Assembly: GCF_032854445.1 (NCBI RefSeq) | Contig: NC_088303.1 | Span: 26,047,501-26,111,500, forward strand | Reading direction: 5' to 3' | Origin: Liolophura sinensis | Taxonomy: Eukaryota; Mollusca; Polyplacophora; Chitonida; Chitonidae | Length of the DNA stretch: 64,000 bases | Shown here: one piece after another, positions 51,601 through 63,600 of the stretch | Position numbering within the stretch: the stretch's first letter is position 1 | Layout of the letters: each line of letters begins with the position of its first letter | Position numbers and translations under genes: made by a program | The notes under the pieces: generated by a model | Seen by the model: the letters and a program-made list of their open reading frames with translations, nothing else | What the model was told of the DNA's origin: nothing | Database searches by the model: none

Positions 51601-54600
51601 TTGTTAGTTAGACAGAGAATGACCAATACGACACCTCATTAAAACCACTTGGTCTCTTTGAGGCATACAGGGCGAACACTAAGCAAGTCATTATGAACTT
51701 GAAGGTTCCATTCACCCTGCCAAAGGTGATGAACATATGTAAGAATATTACAATGAAAATCCGTAAATGGGAGTTTGACATGGATTTATTAAGGGCAGCT
51801 TTCGCCTCTCTGTCTATGACTGTGTTTCCATGGATACCAATATGGCATGGTATCCAACAAAATATATTATCTTTACCTCTTTTAATTAGTTTTCTATGTA
51901 AGGCTAAAATTTCAAGAAAGAGCGGATTTTTAAATTCATTATTCTGTATTGCCAACAGGCAAGAAAGCGAGTCACTACATATCACTGCCCTATGGGCATG
52001 CCCAGAAGAATCATATGATAAGGCCAGGAGTATAGCCGTTGCCTTGGCTGAGAAGATTGAAGAACAGGATGGCAGACGAAAAGAAGAGGCATGTTCTAAG
52101 ACAGCCCCAGTCACAACTCTGTCCTCATCCTTTGACCCATCAGTAGATATAAATTTACAATCCCTATAGCTAGTCTTAATTTTAGCAAAACCTTGCTGAA
52201 TTATAAGAGGATTTGTATTGGATTTATTATATTTACACAGATCGAACATCAGTTTAGGTTGTGGAAGAAGACAGGGAGGAGACTCCAGAAAAGACACCTG
52301 AGCTATATTCTCCAGCTTAATGTTAGCTTCCACAATATGGTCCAGTACACCAAGACCGAACAAAGGGATCTTATTGGGACATTTATTAAATTTGTCTACA
52401 TAAGATAGATTGAAAACACAGTCGTAGGCAGGGGTTGTTGGATGAGCTTTAAGCTTTGTAGCATGTTGAAGGCTCAGTTTTATACGTCTGTTATATAAAG
52501 GCTCATTTGCCTCTACGTATAAACTCTCTATGGAAGAGGTGTTAAAAGCACCCAGGCTGAGCCTCAAACCTTGGTGATGGGTCGGATCCAACATTTTTAT
52601 ATACGACTTCCTAGCAGAACCATAAATGATGGACCCATAGTCCAATTTAGACCTCATCAGAGAATGATATAGGCTCAATAAAATAGATCGGTCAGCACCC
52701 CAATCTGTGCTAGAAACAACCTTAATTATATCTTGAGCCTTTGTGCATTTAGCTTTAAGCATTTTAATATGAGGTATAAACAATAGTTCATTATCAAATA
52801 TTATACCCAACAGAAGAAACAATCTTCAGTCTTCAAGATCAGTTACGTGCATAAAAGAAACAAAAAACTATGAAAAAGCATGCAAGCAACAAAACACAAT
52901 GATTTCGCAACTCCGCATTGTGCAGATGGAAACCACAGCTCAAACAATAGGTGTAAGTTTGAATTGCACCTGTCAGTCTTAGAATACGAGAGGAAAGCAC
53001 ACGATTTATACCAGGAGTGTACCATAACTGACATGTATGGTACACTGTAAAAAGTTAGTGAAATGCTGGTTTGTTTTCAACCTACCAAGTCTCTGAGTAC
53101 TGTTGATGAAAATATAAATGATCAGCACCCTCCAATCAGCATGTTCCTTTTCAAAATGGTCGTCTGAATCAATCCTTGATATTTTTTACAATTTCAAGCT
53201 CAGACAAAGATTGGTCACTAAACACAAACAGGTCTTCCTTCTAATACACATTACATCCACTTTATCATATAAGAGATACCAAACAGGAGATACATATACT
53301 GGCAAATTTTAACCATAGCGTCCAGTAAGTCATCTCCACTGAGGGTGTTCCCATCTCTGTGCACCAATCCAGCTGACCACAGCCTACTCAGCAGGTGCAC
53401 TCCATCAACACAATTAACACCTTCTTCTAACATAATCACTAGGACTGTGTTTGCACACGTGTCGGTCCATTTCTAATTGGGTTGGTGCAAGTATTCAGGC
53501 AAGAAGAATTTTCTGGACAAGTATGATGCGGCAGCTTTATGTACAGATGCAAAATAAAAGCACGCTTTTCTGTTGTCAGGTGTTATTTCACCACCCTATA
53601 CCTGTTTTTCTTAACAGCTACTCCTGTGCCAAATATATAATGTTAAACTGAGTCCCCCTGCCACCCCCTCTATAAGATCATAACTTCACTGTGCTATAGC
53701 AGTATGGAAAGTCACTTGAATTCATCAGTTAAAAAAAACACTACAGATCTAAGGCAGTTGTAGCCACGCCATGCTGCAGATATTCCAGGAGGTTAAACTA
53801 GAGGCTACTAAGTTCTGTCACTATACTACTATGCTAGTCATTTTTAAAAGAAAAAGCAACTGCAAATTCTACCCTAAATTTTGAACACAACCATCAATAC
53901 ACTGAATAGGTAAACATGCTACCTGACTCAATATCTGACCAACAAACATACCAGTTAGAAATCAATCAATTAAACTTTACTTGTGAATTAGGTTTCAATC
54001 TTTCATACAATATATACCTTAGACCATACCCAGATACTTCACTCTATAGTATGAGTAGGTGAAACCAAACACAGCCCAATGGGAAACCAGCACAGATCCA
54101 AGGTGAAACCAAATACAGACCCAAGGAGAAACCAAGCACAGACCAAAAAAGAAACCAAACACTGAGCCAAAGAGAAACCAGAGACCTGAAGAGAAATCAA
54201 ACATTGCTCCCAGGGGAAACCAGCCACAGCCCAAGAAGAAACCAGCCACAGCCTAAGACGAAACCAGCCACAGCCCAAGGGGAAAATAGCCACAGCTCAA
54301 GGGGAACCAAATGGTCCACAAACACAGTCCAAGGGTAAAATCAAAAACGGTCCTAGAGGAAATCAAACACAGTCCTAGGGAAACCAAACATAGCCCAAGA
54401 GGAAACTAAGAATACCCCAGGGGAACATAACTAAGAGGAAATCAAACAAAAACATGGGATGCCAAACACAGCCAAAGAGAAACCAAACAGAGTCAAGAAG
54501 AAACCAATCCCAGCCCAAGGGGAAACTAAAACAGCCCAAAGATGGAAGCAAACATATCCAAGAGCCAACCAAACATAGCCAAGAGCATACCAAACATAGC

Positions 54601-57600
54601 TCAAGGGGAAGCCATACCCAAGTAATTCACTCATAGGAGGTCACTCTCAGATTTACGAGTAAATGAAACCAAGGAGAAAACCAAACACTACCCAAGAGGA
54701 AATGAAACAAGCTCAAGGAGAAAACCAAACACAGCCCGAGGGGAAACGAAACACAAGCTCAAAGAGAAAAACCAAACAGTGGCCAATGGGAAAGGAAACA
54801 CAATCAAGCTCAAGGAGAAGACCAAACACTGCCCGAGGGGAAATGAAACACAAGCTCAAGGAGAAAACCAAACACTGCCCAAAGGGGAAATAAAACACAA
54901 GCTCAAGGAGAAAACCAAACACTGCCCAAAGGGGAAATGAAACACAAGCTCAAGGAGAAAACCAAACACTGCCCAAGAGGAAGGTAAACACAATCAAACT
55001 CAAGGAGAAATCCAAACATTGCCCAAGGGGAAATGAAACAAGCTGAAGGAGAAAACCAAACACTGACCAAGGGGAAACGAAACAAGCTCAAGGAGAAAAA
55101 CAAAGACTGCCCAATGGGGAAATGAAACACAAGCTCAAGGATAAAACCAAACACTGCCCAAGAGGAAGGGAAACACAAGCAAGCTCAAGGAGAAATCCAT
55201 ACACTGCCCAAGGGGAAACGAAACAAGCTGAATGAGAAAACCAAACACTGCCCAAGGGGAAACAAAACAAGCTCAAGGAGAAAACCAAACACTCACCAAG
55301 GGGAAACGAAACAAGCTCAAGGAGAAAACCAAACACTGCCCAATGGGGAAATGAAACACAAGGTCAAGGATAAAACCAAACACTGCCCAAGAGGAAGGGA
55401 AACACAATCAAGCTCAAGGAGAAATCCATACACTGCCCATGGGGAAATGAAACACAAGCTCAAGGATAAAACCAAACACTGCCCAAGGGGAAACGGAACA
55501 TAAGCTCAAGCAGAAAACCAAACAGTGGCCAAAGGAAAATGAAAAAAGCTCAAGGAAAAAGCAAACACAGCCCATGGGGAATGAAACAAGCTCAAGGAAA
55601 AACCAAACACTGCCCTCAAGGAATTCAAACACAATCAAGCCCAAGAAGAAAACCAAACACAGCCCATGGGGAAATGAAACAAGCTCAAGGAAAAACCAAA
55701 CACTGCCCTAAAGGAATGCAAACACAATCAAGCCCAAGAAGAAAACCAAACAGCCCATGGGGAAATGAAACAAGCTCAAGGAAAAACCAAATACTGCCCT
55801 AAAGGAATGGAAACACAATCAAGCCCAAGAAGAAAACCAAACACAGCCCAAGGGGAAAACAACAATGGGGACCACCGCCTAGTCCCAAACTGGACAGGGA
55901 TTTTAAGTTGTCTCCCTTGTAAGAGTAAAAATTCATAGTGCAGTGTCAGTGACTAAGCATACGTAGCAAGTATTCACAGTTTGTCTAGGGTAGAAAAAGC
56001 ATGCTGGACAATACAAGCGAGTTAACATACCTGTGAAGACAAGCTGGATGAAGACAGGGTCTCAGCAATTCGGTTCAGATGCTGTGACCGCTTGGAGCGT
56101 CCTGTGGTGCTTGCCTGTGTATACACTGCATTACTGTAGGACTTCAACAGTGTCATCGGTGTGTAGAGGGGCAAGAAGGGGTAAGCTGCAGCAGCTGAAA
56201 CAACAAGGTGCACAGGTCAAACATACGCCTTTGCAGTTCGTCATTTACATGGTTAGCACAGCCTTTCAATACAAAACCCTCAGAGTGTTACCATCATAAC
56301 TATCTCCCATCACCCTGTTTTACCAGCTGGTTTCTGACATTGAGGGGCACTCCTATTTGCCTTCAAGTCTTTCTTTCATTTGTTGCATGCATGTATGTAT
56401 GCACGTGTGTGTGTGTGTGCGTGTATGTATGTATGTATGTATGTATGTATGTATATCTGTATGTTTACGGTATAAACTTGAAAAATACATGTTGTTTTGT
56501 GCAATGTTGGAATATAGGCAAAAAGGAAAGAGAAATGTTATCTGGTAGTTTGTGCAAGCTACAGTGGTACATTCGGTGTTGTACCTAGCGAAAGTTATCT
56601 GCCTTTCACCACTTGGGCGTGGTTGTTAACCAATCAATGATGAGCCCTTATCCCTGTTGATTAGTTTAATTTAAGGGCCATTATGAACTTACCATGGTGG
56701 ATTTCCCTCACAGACAAAAAATTCTTTAGCCCTAAAAACATTGTTTTTTTGTTTTTTTTTCATCAAATTTGGTCATCACTGTTCGCAACATTTACACTTT
56801 CATATCGAAACACATTATTAATACCTGTTTTGCAGGTTTTGGGGCAAGCTACCTGCACATCTGACTTTATCCCAATTTCATCTGCCCAAAACAAACTCTT
56901 AGCTTAATGACATTAAAGACAACATGCATTTCTACCAAATTTTTACTTAGAAACCAATACAAATTAGTATGACATATTCTATAACCCTTGACTGTCTTGG
57001 TATTACATGTAAAAAGGGAGACCAAAGACTGTAAATCTCATATAAGAGACTCTTTTACACATACAAGATGCTTGTCTTATACATCTGTCAGACATATCTC
57101 ATGTTTGAGGATGACAAGCTTGTGCTTCATGTGACAAGGCAATATCCTATGTCTGAGAACAGCAAGCATATGTCTCAAATGACAAGACAATATCTCATGT
57201 CTGATAGCGACAAGAATGTGTCTCATACGACAAGACAATATCTCATGTCTGAGAATGACAAGCATGTGTCTCATATGACAAGACAATATCTCATGTCTGA
57301 GAGCGACAAGCATGTGTCTCATATGACAAGACAATATCTCACGTCTGAGAATGACAAGCATGTGCTTCATACAAGGCAATATCTCATGTCTGAGAACAAC
57401 AGGCATCTTATATTACAAAGCAGTGTCACATGTCTGAGAACAGCAAGCATGTGTCTCACATGACAAGGCAATATCCCATGTCTGAGAACAGCAAGCAAGT
57501 GTCTCATATAACAAGACAATATCCCATGTCTGAGAACAGCAAGCATGTGTCTCATTTGACAAGGCAATATCTCATGTCTGAGAGTGACAAGCATGTGCCT

Positions 57601-60600
57601 CTTATGACACAGCAGTGTCCCATGCCTGAGAACAGCAAGCATGTGTCTCGGCCAAAACCCCTCAGGTTATTGTGAGTGAATCAGTAAATGAGATTACACC
57701 TGTCATCATGACTGACTGCTTGGGGTTTAACGTTATACTGAGCAATTTTTTAGTCAAATGAGGACGAAAGATTACTAAGAGGGCATGTAATGTGCCTCCT
57801 TGTCGCAGAACGGATCTACCGCCCTTTCATACAGTGCTGCTTAACTGAAACAACTTACCAAAGGAAAGTAAGGCTGCCCCACCCAAGCCATTCCACTGTT
57901 ATGGGTCAACAATTCATTGCACTATACCCTTAATGCTTAACGCTAAGCAAGGAAGCTTCAACTTCCTCTTTTAAGGACTTAGGTGTGACTTTACCTGGGA
58001 TTGACCCTGGATCTAGCAAGTGGTCAAGTTATTGTGCTCTACAAGTGTGCAAAATCTGAACTAGTACTACTTAAGATACCACCCTTAACATTTTGTTGAA
58101 CATTGTTTCCCTCTTATTGGACGCCGACGCCGATGCTTGAGGAATAACATAAGCTACCCCTGTACTTTGTACAGCTGAGCTAAAAAGATATTGATCCATC
58201 TGCACACGACAACTTAAGGCTACCAAAGAACTCGTCTGCATGAGACAAATGAATGCAAAATTCAACTCAATGCATACAGAGCTGAAATCATGGATTTGGT
58301 AAATTACGGTAATTAATACCCTCACACAGCATAAGCGACTGAATATCCCCCTTGCGTCATTGTGCCTTATATGCATGTAAAACCTCAGGTCAATACATAC
58401 AATACTTTTTAAAATACCAACCCTAACATTTTGGTTAACAGTGATTCTAATACACAATACACTGAGTCAGGAATTCAGTAATTTATGGTAGTTAATACGC
58501 AAACACTCAATCAACAATGGAATATCCCCTTCATGCTATTGTGCTCTACATGTGTGCATACCCTGAGCTCAATACATGCAGTGCTTTTTGAGATACCACC
58601 CCTGACACTTTGTTTAACATTGACTCTTATACAGAATACACTAAGTCAGGAATTCAGTAATTTATGGTACTTAATATGCACACATCTAATCAACAGTGGA
58701 ATATCCCACTCATGTTATTGTGCTCTATGTGTGTGCTCAATATCTGCAGTACTTTTTAGGATACCATACCCAAGACCCAGCCACTGAATCGATCATAGCT
58801 CATCTCTTCAAACTGACAGAGTGCCAAATGAGAGGAGTATCCCATGATAATCAGCTGCTTGGTTTACACATCAATGAAATTCTAAAATGACATGACCAAG
58901 TCAGTTATGTCTGTACAACTGCCTCTAAACCATTAGCTGCATTCACAAAACACACTTCCACACAATGTACAGTTGTTATTCTAAAATGCTAATGTATTAC
59001 TACACATAAGTTACTGTTTTGCTGAACAGAATTTTTAAATTACACAAGTCAGCTGCTCGACCTGTACTTCACAAATAATACTGATGTGAAAACCCTGATA
59101 AGGGAACTATTTCAGAAACTTCACTCGATGACTGTAACCTTGGAAAGCCTCACCTCTGTACAAATGGCCATTTTCCAAATTACATGGCACACCTGTATTC
59201 CAATGAAATAAATCAAGAAATCTTCCATCATCAAATAATTTTAAACTAAAAATTCCCTTTCCGTCAAACTGATCGTATTATGCTTCAGTTCCAAGGAACT
59301 TTCTTGGTAATGATGTGATTTGGCGGAGGAGGAGGAGGAGGAAAGAGAAAGTTATTTACCATTGGCTGAGTAGTAAGGCCACTGTATGGAGCTATGGGAT
59401 GAGGTTGTGGGAATGGAGTAGGAGCCGTTAGGAGCCACTGACATCTGCACGAGTGGAATACCCTGTGAGTAAGCACTGGTTAGGTTGGTGGGGAAATTGC
59501 TGGGGTGAGTTGTGGTGGGATCGTAGGACGTCCAACAGGAAAAGGGTTGCACTTGATCCTTTGGGCTCGACAGTTTCTCCATAGGAGTCAATGGGAAAAA
59601 AGGCTTAAGAACGTCCTTTGATCTCTTCTCCATGTTGTCTGTGCGATAGGACTTCGCCATGCGGTAAAGATGGTCACTAAGAACATCACGTTCCGGAGAA
59701 TGCACCCGCTTCAGTCTGTTAGAGCCCTTTCCAATTGTCTGCCCAAATGTACATGTAGGAGAAAATTGCATCTCCTGTGTGGCCTGCTGCACGTACAACT
59801 TCTCTTGCATTTTGGTGTGTGCTCGCAGAGTCTCCTGGGTCAGAGTTACTGGTAGATAAGCCTCAGCCTGATCCTTGGGAGCTGCTATTTCGTCTTCCAT
59901 GGGCTCTTCTCGTACGGGGCTTGCAATGATAATATCTTCTTTGATTTCCTCTCTTGGTTCTTGTTCTGATACCAAGACCTAAACACAATGGCAAGAAAAG
60001 ATTTAGTACCAGTCATGATAAATTCTTTTCATTTAAAGGAGGCATACTGTTCTGGAAGTCGGAACTGATTGTTACAAAGAGTGTGTTTACAAGGTTTTAA
60101 CTGGAGGCAAAGGCTTGACCTTGAAAAAATAGGTCAAGGTCAATCAAAGACAAACGCTTTCCTACAAGACTAGATGCACATGTTTGGTATAAGGATATTA
60201 ATAACCACTGTTGTCTATCCCCAAGGTGGGCTATCATTCGGGCTTAGGAACTAATTGTCACAGCTTGACACCAATGGAAACTTTTCCGATCTTTTAGTTG
60301 CCACAATATGGTTGAAATATTTCCGACGCAGTGTTAAGACAAAATCATTAATAACAGGGAGGCCTGCAGCCCCTTGTTCTCAAACAGTGGACAACTCGCG
60401 TGAGGTGCATTATCTTGGTGATTTGAGCATGGCAAATTACGTTTTATTTCTTAAGTCAGTGATCATGTTTCTGTTCCTATCATTTTGCATCACACTGTGA
60501 TAAAAAAAAAAAAGAAGGAAATACTGTGCGATGTATTAAATGCTCCTTGGCCATATGCGCAGTTGCAGGAGATGTGTTTATAAAATGAGTGTATTAAATG

Positions 60601-63600
60601 CAGGCACAGGCCGAACGACCTTGAAAAATAGATCAAGGTCAATCAAAAACAGAAGCTTTCTTACATGTCTAGATGCACATGTCTTGTACAAGAATACTAA
60701 TAACCTCTGTTGTCTATCTCCGAGGAGGGCTATCACTGATTCTAAAGCTCGGCATACACAGATGCCTAAGATCCAACTCAACCGCACCATCGCATCTGTT
60801 CGTGAACACCTGTGTATGCGAAATTAAGACGTAACTCAACTGGAATCGGCGCTGGTTGTACCCAATCTTTCTGACAGTGTCAAGAAAATTGTGACTGTCT
60901 CCAAATGAAATGAGTCGCGTTGTAACAGTGTAAGACCCTCAGTCTTCGGTTGAAAAGCATTGTAGCCAATCAATGTTCATCAAAATAGCAGCAGCAGAAA
61001 ATTTCTCGACCACCAAAAAAGGAAGAACTTGGCAAAATAACTGCTTCCAGTTTCAAATGGAATGAATTAAAATTTGCCACTAAACATAGCTATGTCTGTC
61101 AAGTAGAGCTACCAAGAGGACTAAAATACCTTGGGTCACGCGGTTACTAATAAATCTACAAATCTTTAAATAAACGAAATGCCTTTCAACCGTCATAAAA
61201 ATTTGAGTGACATGTTCCAAGAAAGAGTATAGTGATACACATTCTTCACTCAACACTAGCGCTTTCTGCGTTGTCATGAATTTCGAATAACTAAGAGGCC
61301 AACTGCACAATGTTTGCATCCATAACCACCTTTGTGGTTGCTTGAGAACCCAAAAGAAATTGTGGTTGTCAGTTGCAGTCAGTCTGAACGTATATGCGGT
61401 TCAGTCTTAAGTCTTATGGCCATCCGCAAATGGAGTCATCTCCAAACACCCTTATCCGCTGAGTTGAGTTGCGTCTTAAGCTCATGTGTGTGCTGAGCTT
61501 AACACATGGGGATGTTGGCAGCCTATATGCAATAGGAATTCTCTCATGTGACTGAACACTGTCATTAAAGAGAAACAGCATTCAGCAGGGTTGTTCCAAC
61601 CCTAGGCATTGAAAGGGAAAAAAGGTTGCTACTGGGCATATCACCTGCCAAGATGTACATGAAACGAAGAAAAGTAATGACAATTCTTCAAACACCTAAT
61701 TCATTTGTTTTAACTTCCATTAAAATTTTGAGGATCATGTCCAGTCAAAGGCATCCAGTCTTTATCTCTCTGGCAAAGTGTAATCCTAAGAAAATCTTGT
61801 TTCTTACAATGCTCACACAAAAACTCTAAACGTGAGGTTGATGCTTGAGTTCTATACTGGGGCTGGGAACAAGGGGTGACAAGGAGCCCTTATCTGGTGG
61901 CTCTGTATGTGCACAGGCAGTCTACAGAGTACATACAATGCTGATGACAGCTGCAGCTTCAGATGTGGTGCTTGCTACCAAGTTCACTAAATTCAGTTTA
62001 TGACTGTTGTCTCTCCGTCTCTTAGTTTTATTTCCCCCATCATCAAAAACTCCCTACTGAAGTTTCCGCAGGAGGAAATACTTTGTCCGAAACTAACCCA
62101 ACAATTAATATCACATGAATGTATCACGCAGGAAATGTGGTACTGGTTCTAAATGTAAGGGACCCGTGGTTGTTTAACATGGAGTTTCCTATAAATGCCG
62201 TGGAATGACCGACTGAAGAGAAGACAAAGTCAAAAACAACAGATACTTCCTTTTTCACTACAGTTAACACAGCATATATGCAATGAATGATGCCTTTATT
62301 TCTTAATTATAGTTTACATTTAAGACCAATATCGGTATATTTAGTATTATAATTTATCAATTTTCCGTGTAATACAAATTAAAATATCAGATTTATATAT
62401 ATCACAACTTAATATTAAGACCTCACACACTCACCGTTAGCTTCTGAAAAATTAGAGCCCATTTTAGAATGAATGATTATGGCTTAACGCCACATCAGCA
62501 TTATTTCAGCCATATCGTGGCGACCCATTTTAGAAGTACTTTGCTTAACAAAGAGCCCGCCTTAAAAAGTACGATTTTGTTCTCACCTTTGTGCTGCTGC
62601 CAAAACTAGGAGGTTTAGGGATGGCAAAGTCAACCAAGGTTGCTTGAATATACTCGTCTGTAAGGTAAACCAAGGTTTCAATCACAAATCAACACAACAG
62701 GTTTCAACAAATTTGCTAGAGGTATGTGCTGCACAACTATAATATAACTAACAGTCTATGCTAGGTCTATACTTCATCTGTAATTATTTATTTATTTATT
62801 TGATTGGTGTTTTGTGCAGTACTCAAGAATATTTCACTTATACGATGGCGGCCAGCATTATGGTGAAAGAAAACCAGACAAAGCCCGAGCGAAACCCATG
62901 ACCATCCACAGGTTGCTGCAGACATTCGCACATATGGTCAGAGAGGGAGCCAGCATGAGCTGGACTTGAACTCACAGTGACCGCATTGGTGAGATTCTCC
63001 TGGGTCACTGCAGTGCACCACACCACGCCGGCATGCTAACCACCTTGGCCACAGAGGCCCTCACCTGCAAATATCAGCTCAGGTAATCTGTTCAGCACGT
63101 TTTATGCTAAATTCATATGTGGTCACTATATTCAGCCCATGTAAGGCAATCATTACAATGCACAGAGTCAACTTTTTTTGTTTACCCAAATTCCTCAACC
63201 TTTCTGCATGTGAAACAGCAACGTTTGGTGCAACACATTTTGAAGATGATTTTGGAGACAAACCTACACTTGTTCTGGATTGACCAATTTCAGGGCATAG
63301 AATATGCTTGAATAAACACCTTGCCAACATGCAAAAAGGTTGAAGAATTACAGTAATAGAACACATGTATGTGACAAGATGTAGTGAAAACGGAGATGAA
63401 GCACAAATCCTGTGTATGAATGAATAAAATAAGACACAACCAAGAATCCTGAAAAGCAATAAATATATTAAACCCCTGTGTGAGACCGCATGAATTATAC
63501 TGTGTTTATGGCAATGGCATTGAAACTGGCTATTTGTGATCAGTTGTCATGGAAACCATCAATCTGATCAAAACAGCCTGTTTAAAAAGAAAACGAATTT

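Noticed and set aside
51608-52822. Host RNase H or reverse-transcriptase-like gene
   Set aside because: Starts mid-domain without a start context, is frameshifted at its end and has a simple-repeat tail: a truncated retrotransposon.
53300-53472. Regular exon of per
   Set aside because: 173 nt between two phase-0 junctions would shift the frame, and its sequence does not look like PER; kept only as an orphan exon-like frame.
54713-55656. Phe/Leu-rich membrane protein on the minus strand
   Set aside because: Low-complexity translation of the intronic minisatellite, with broken frames between units.
57062-57660. Repeat protein gene with 16-residue units on either strand
   Set aside because: The period of 48 bp keeps all frames open; both strands look equally good, there is no splice or start context, and it lies in a per intron.
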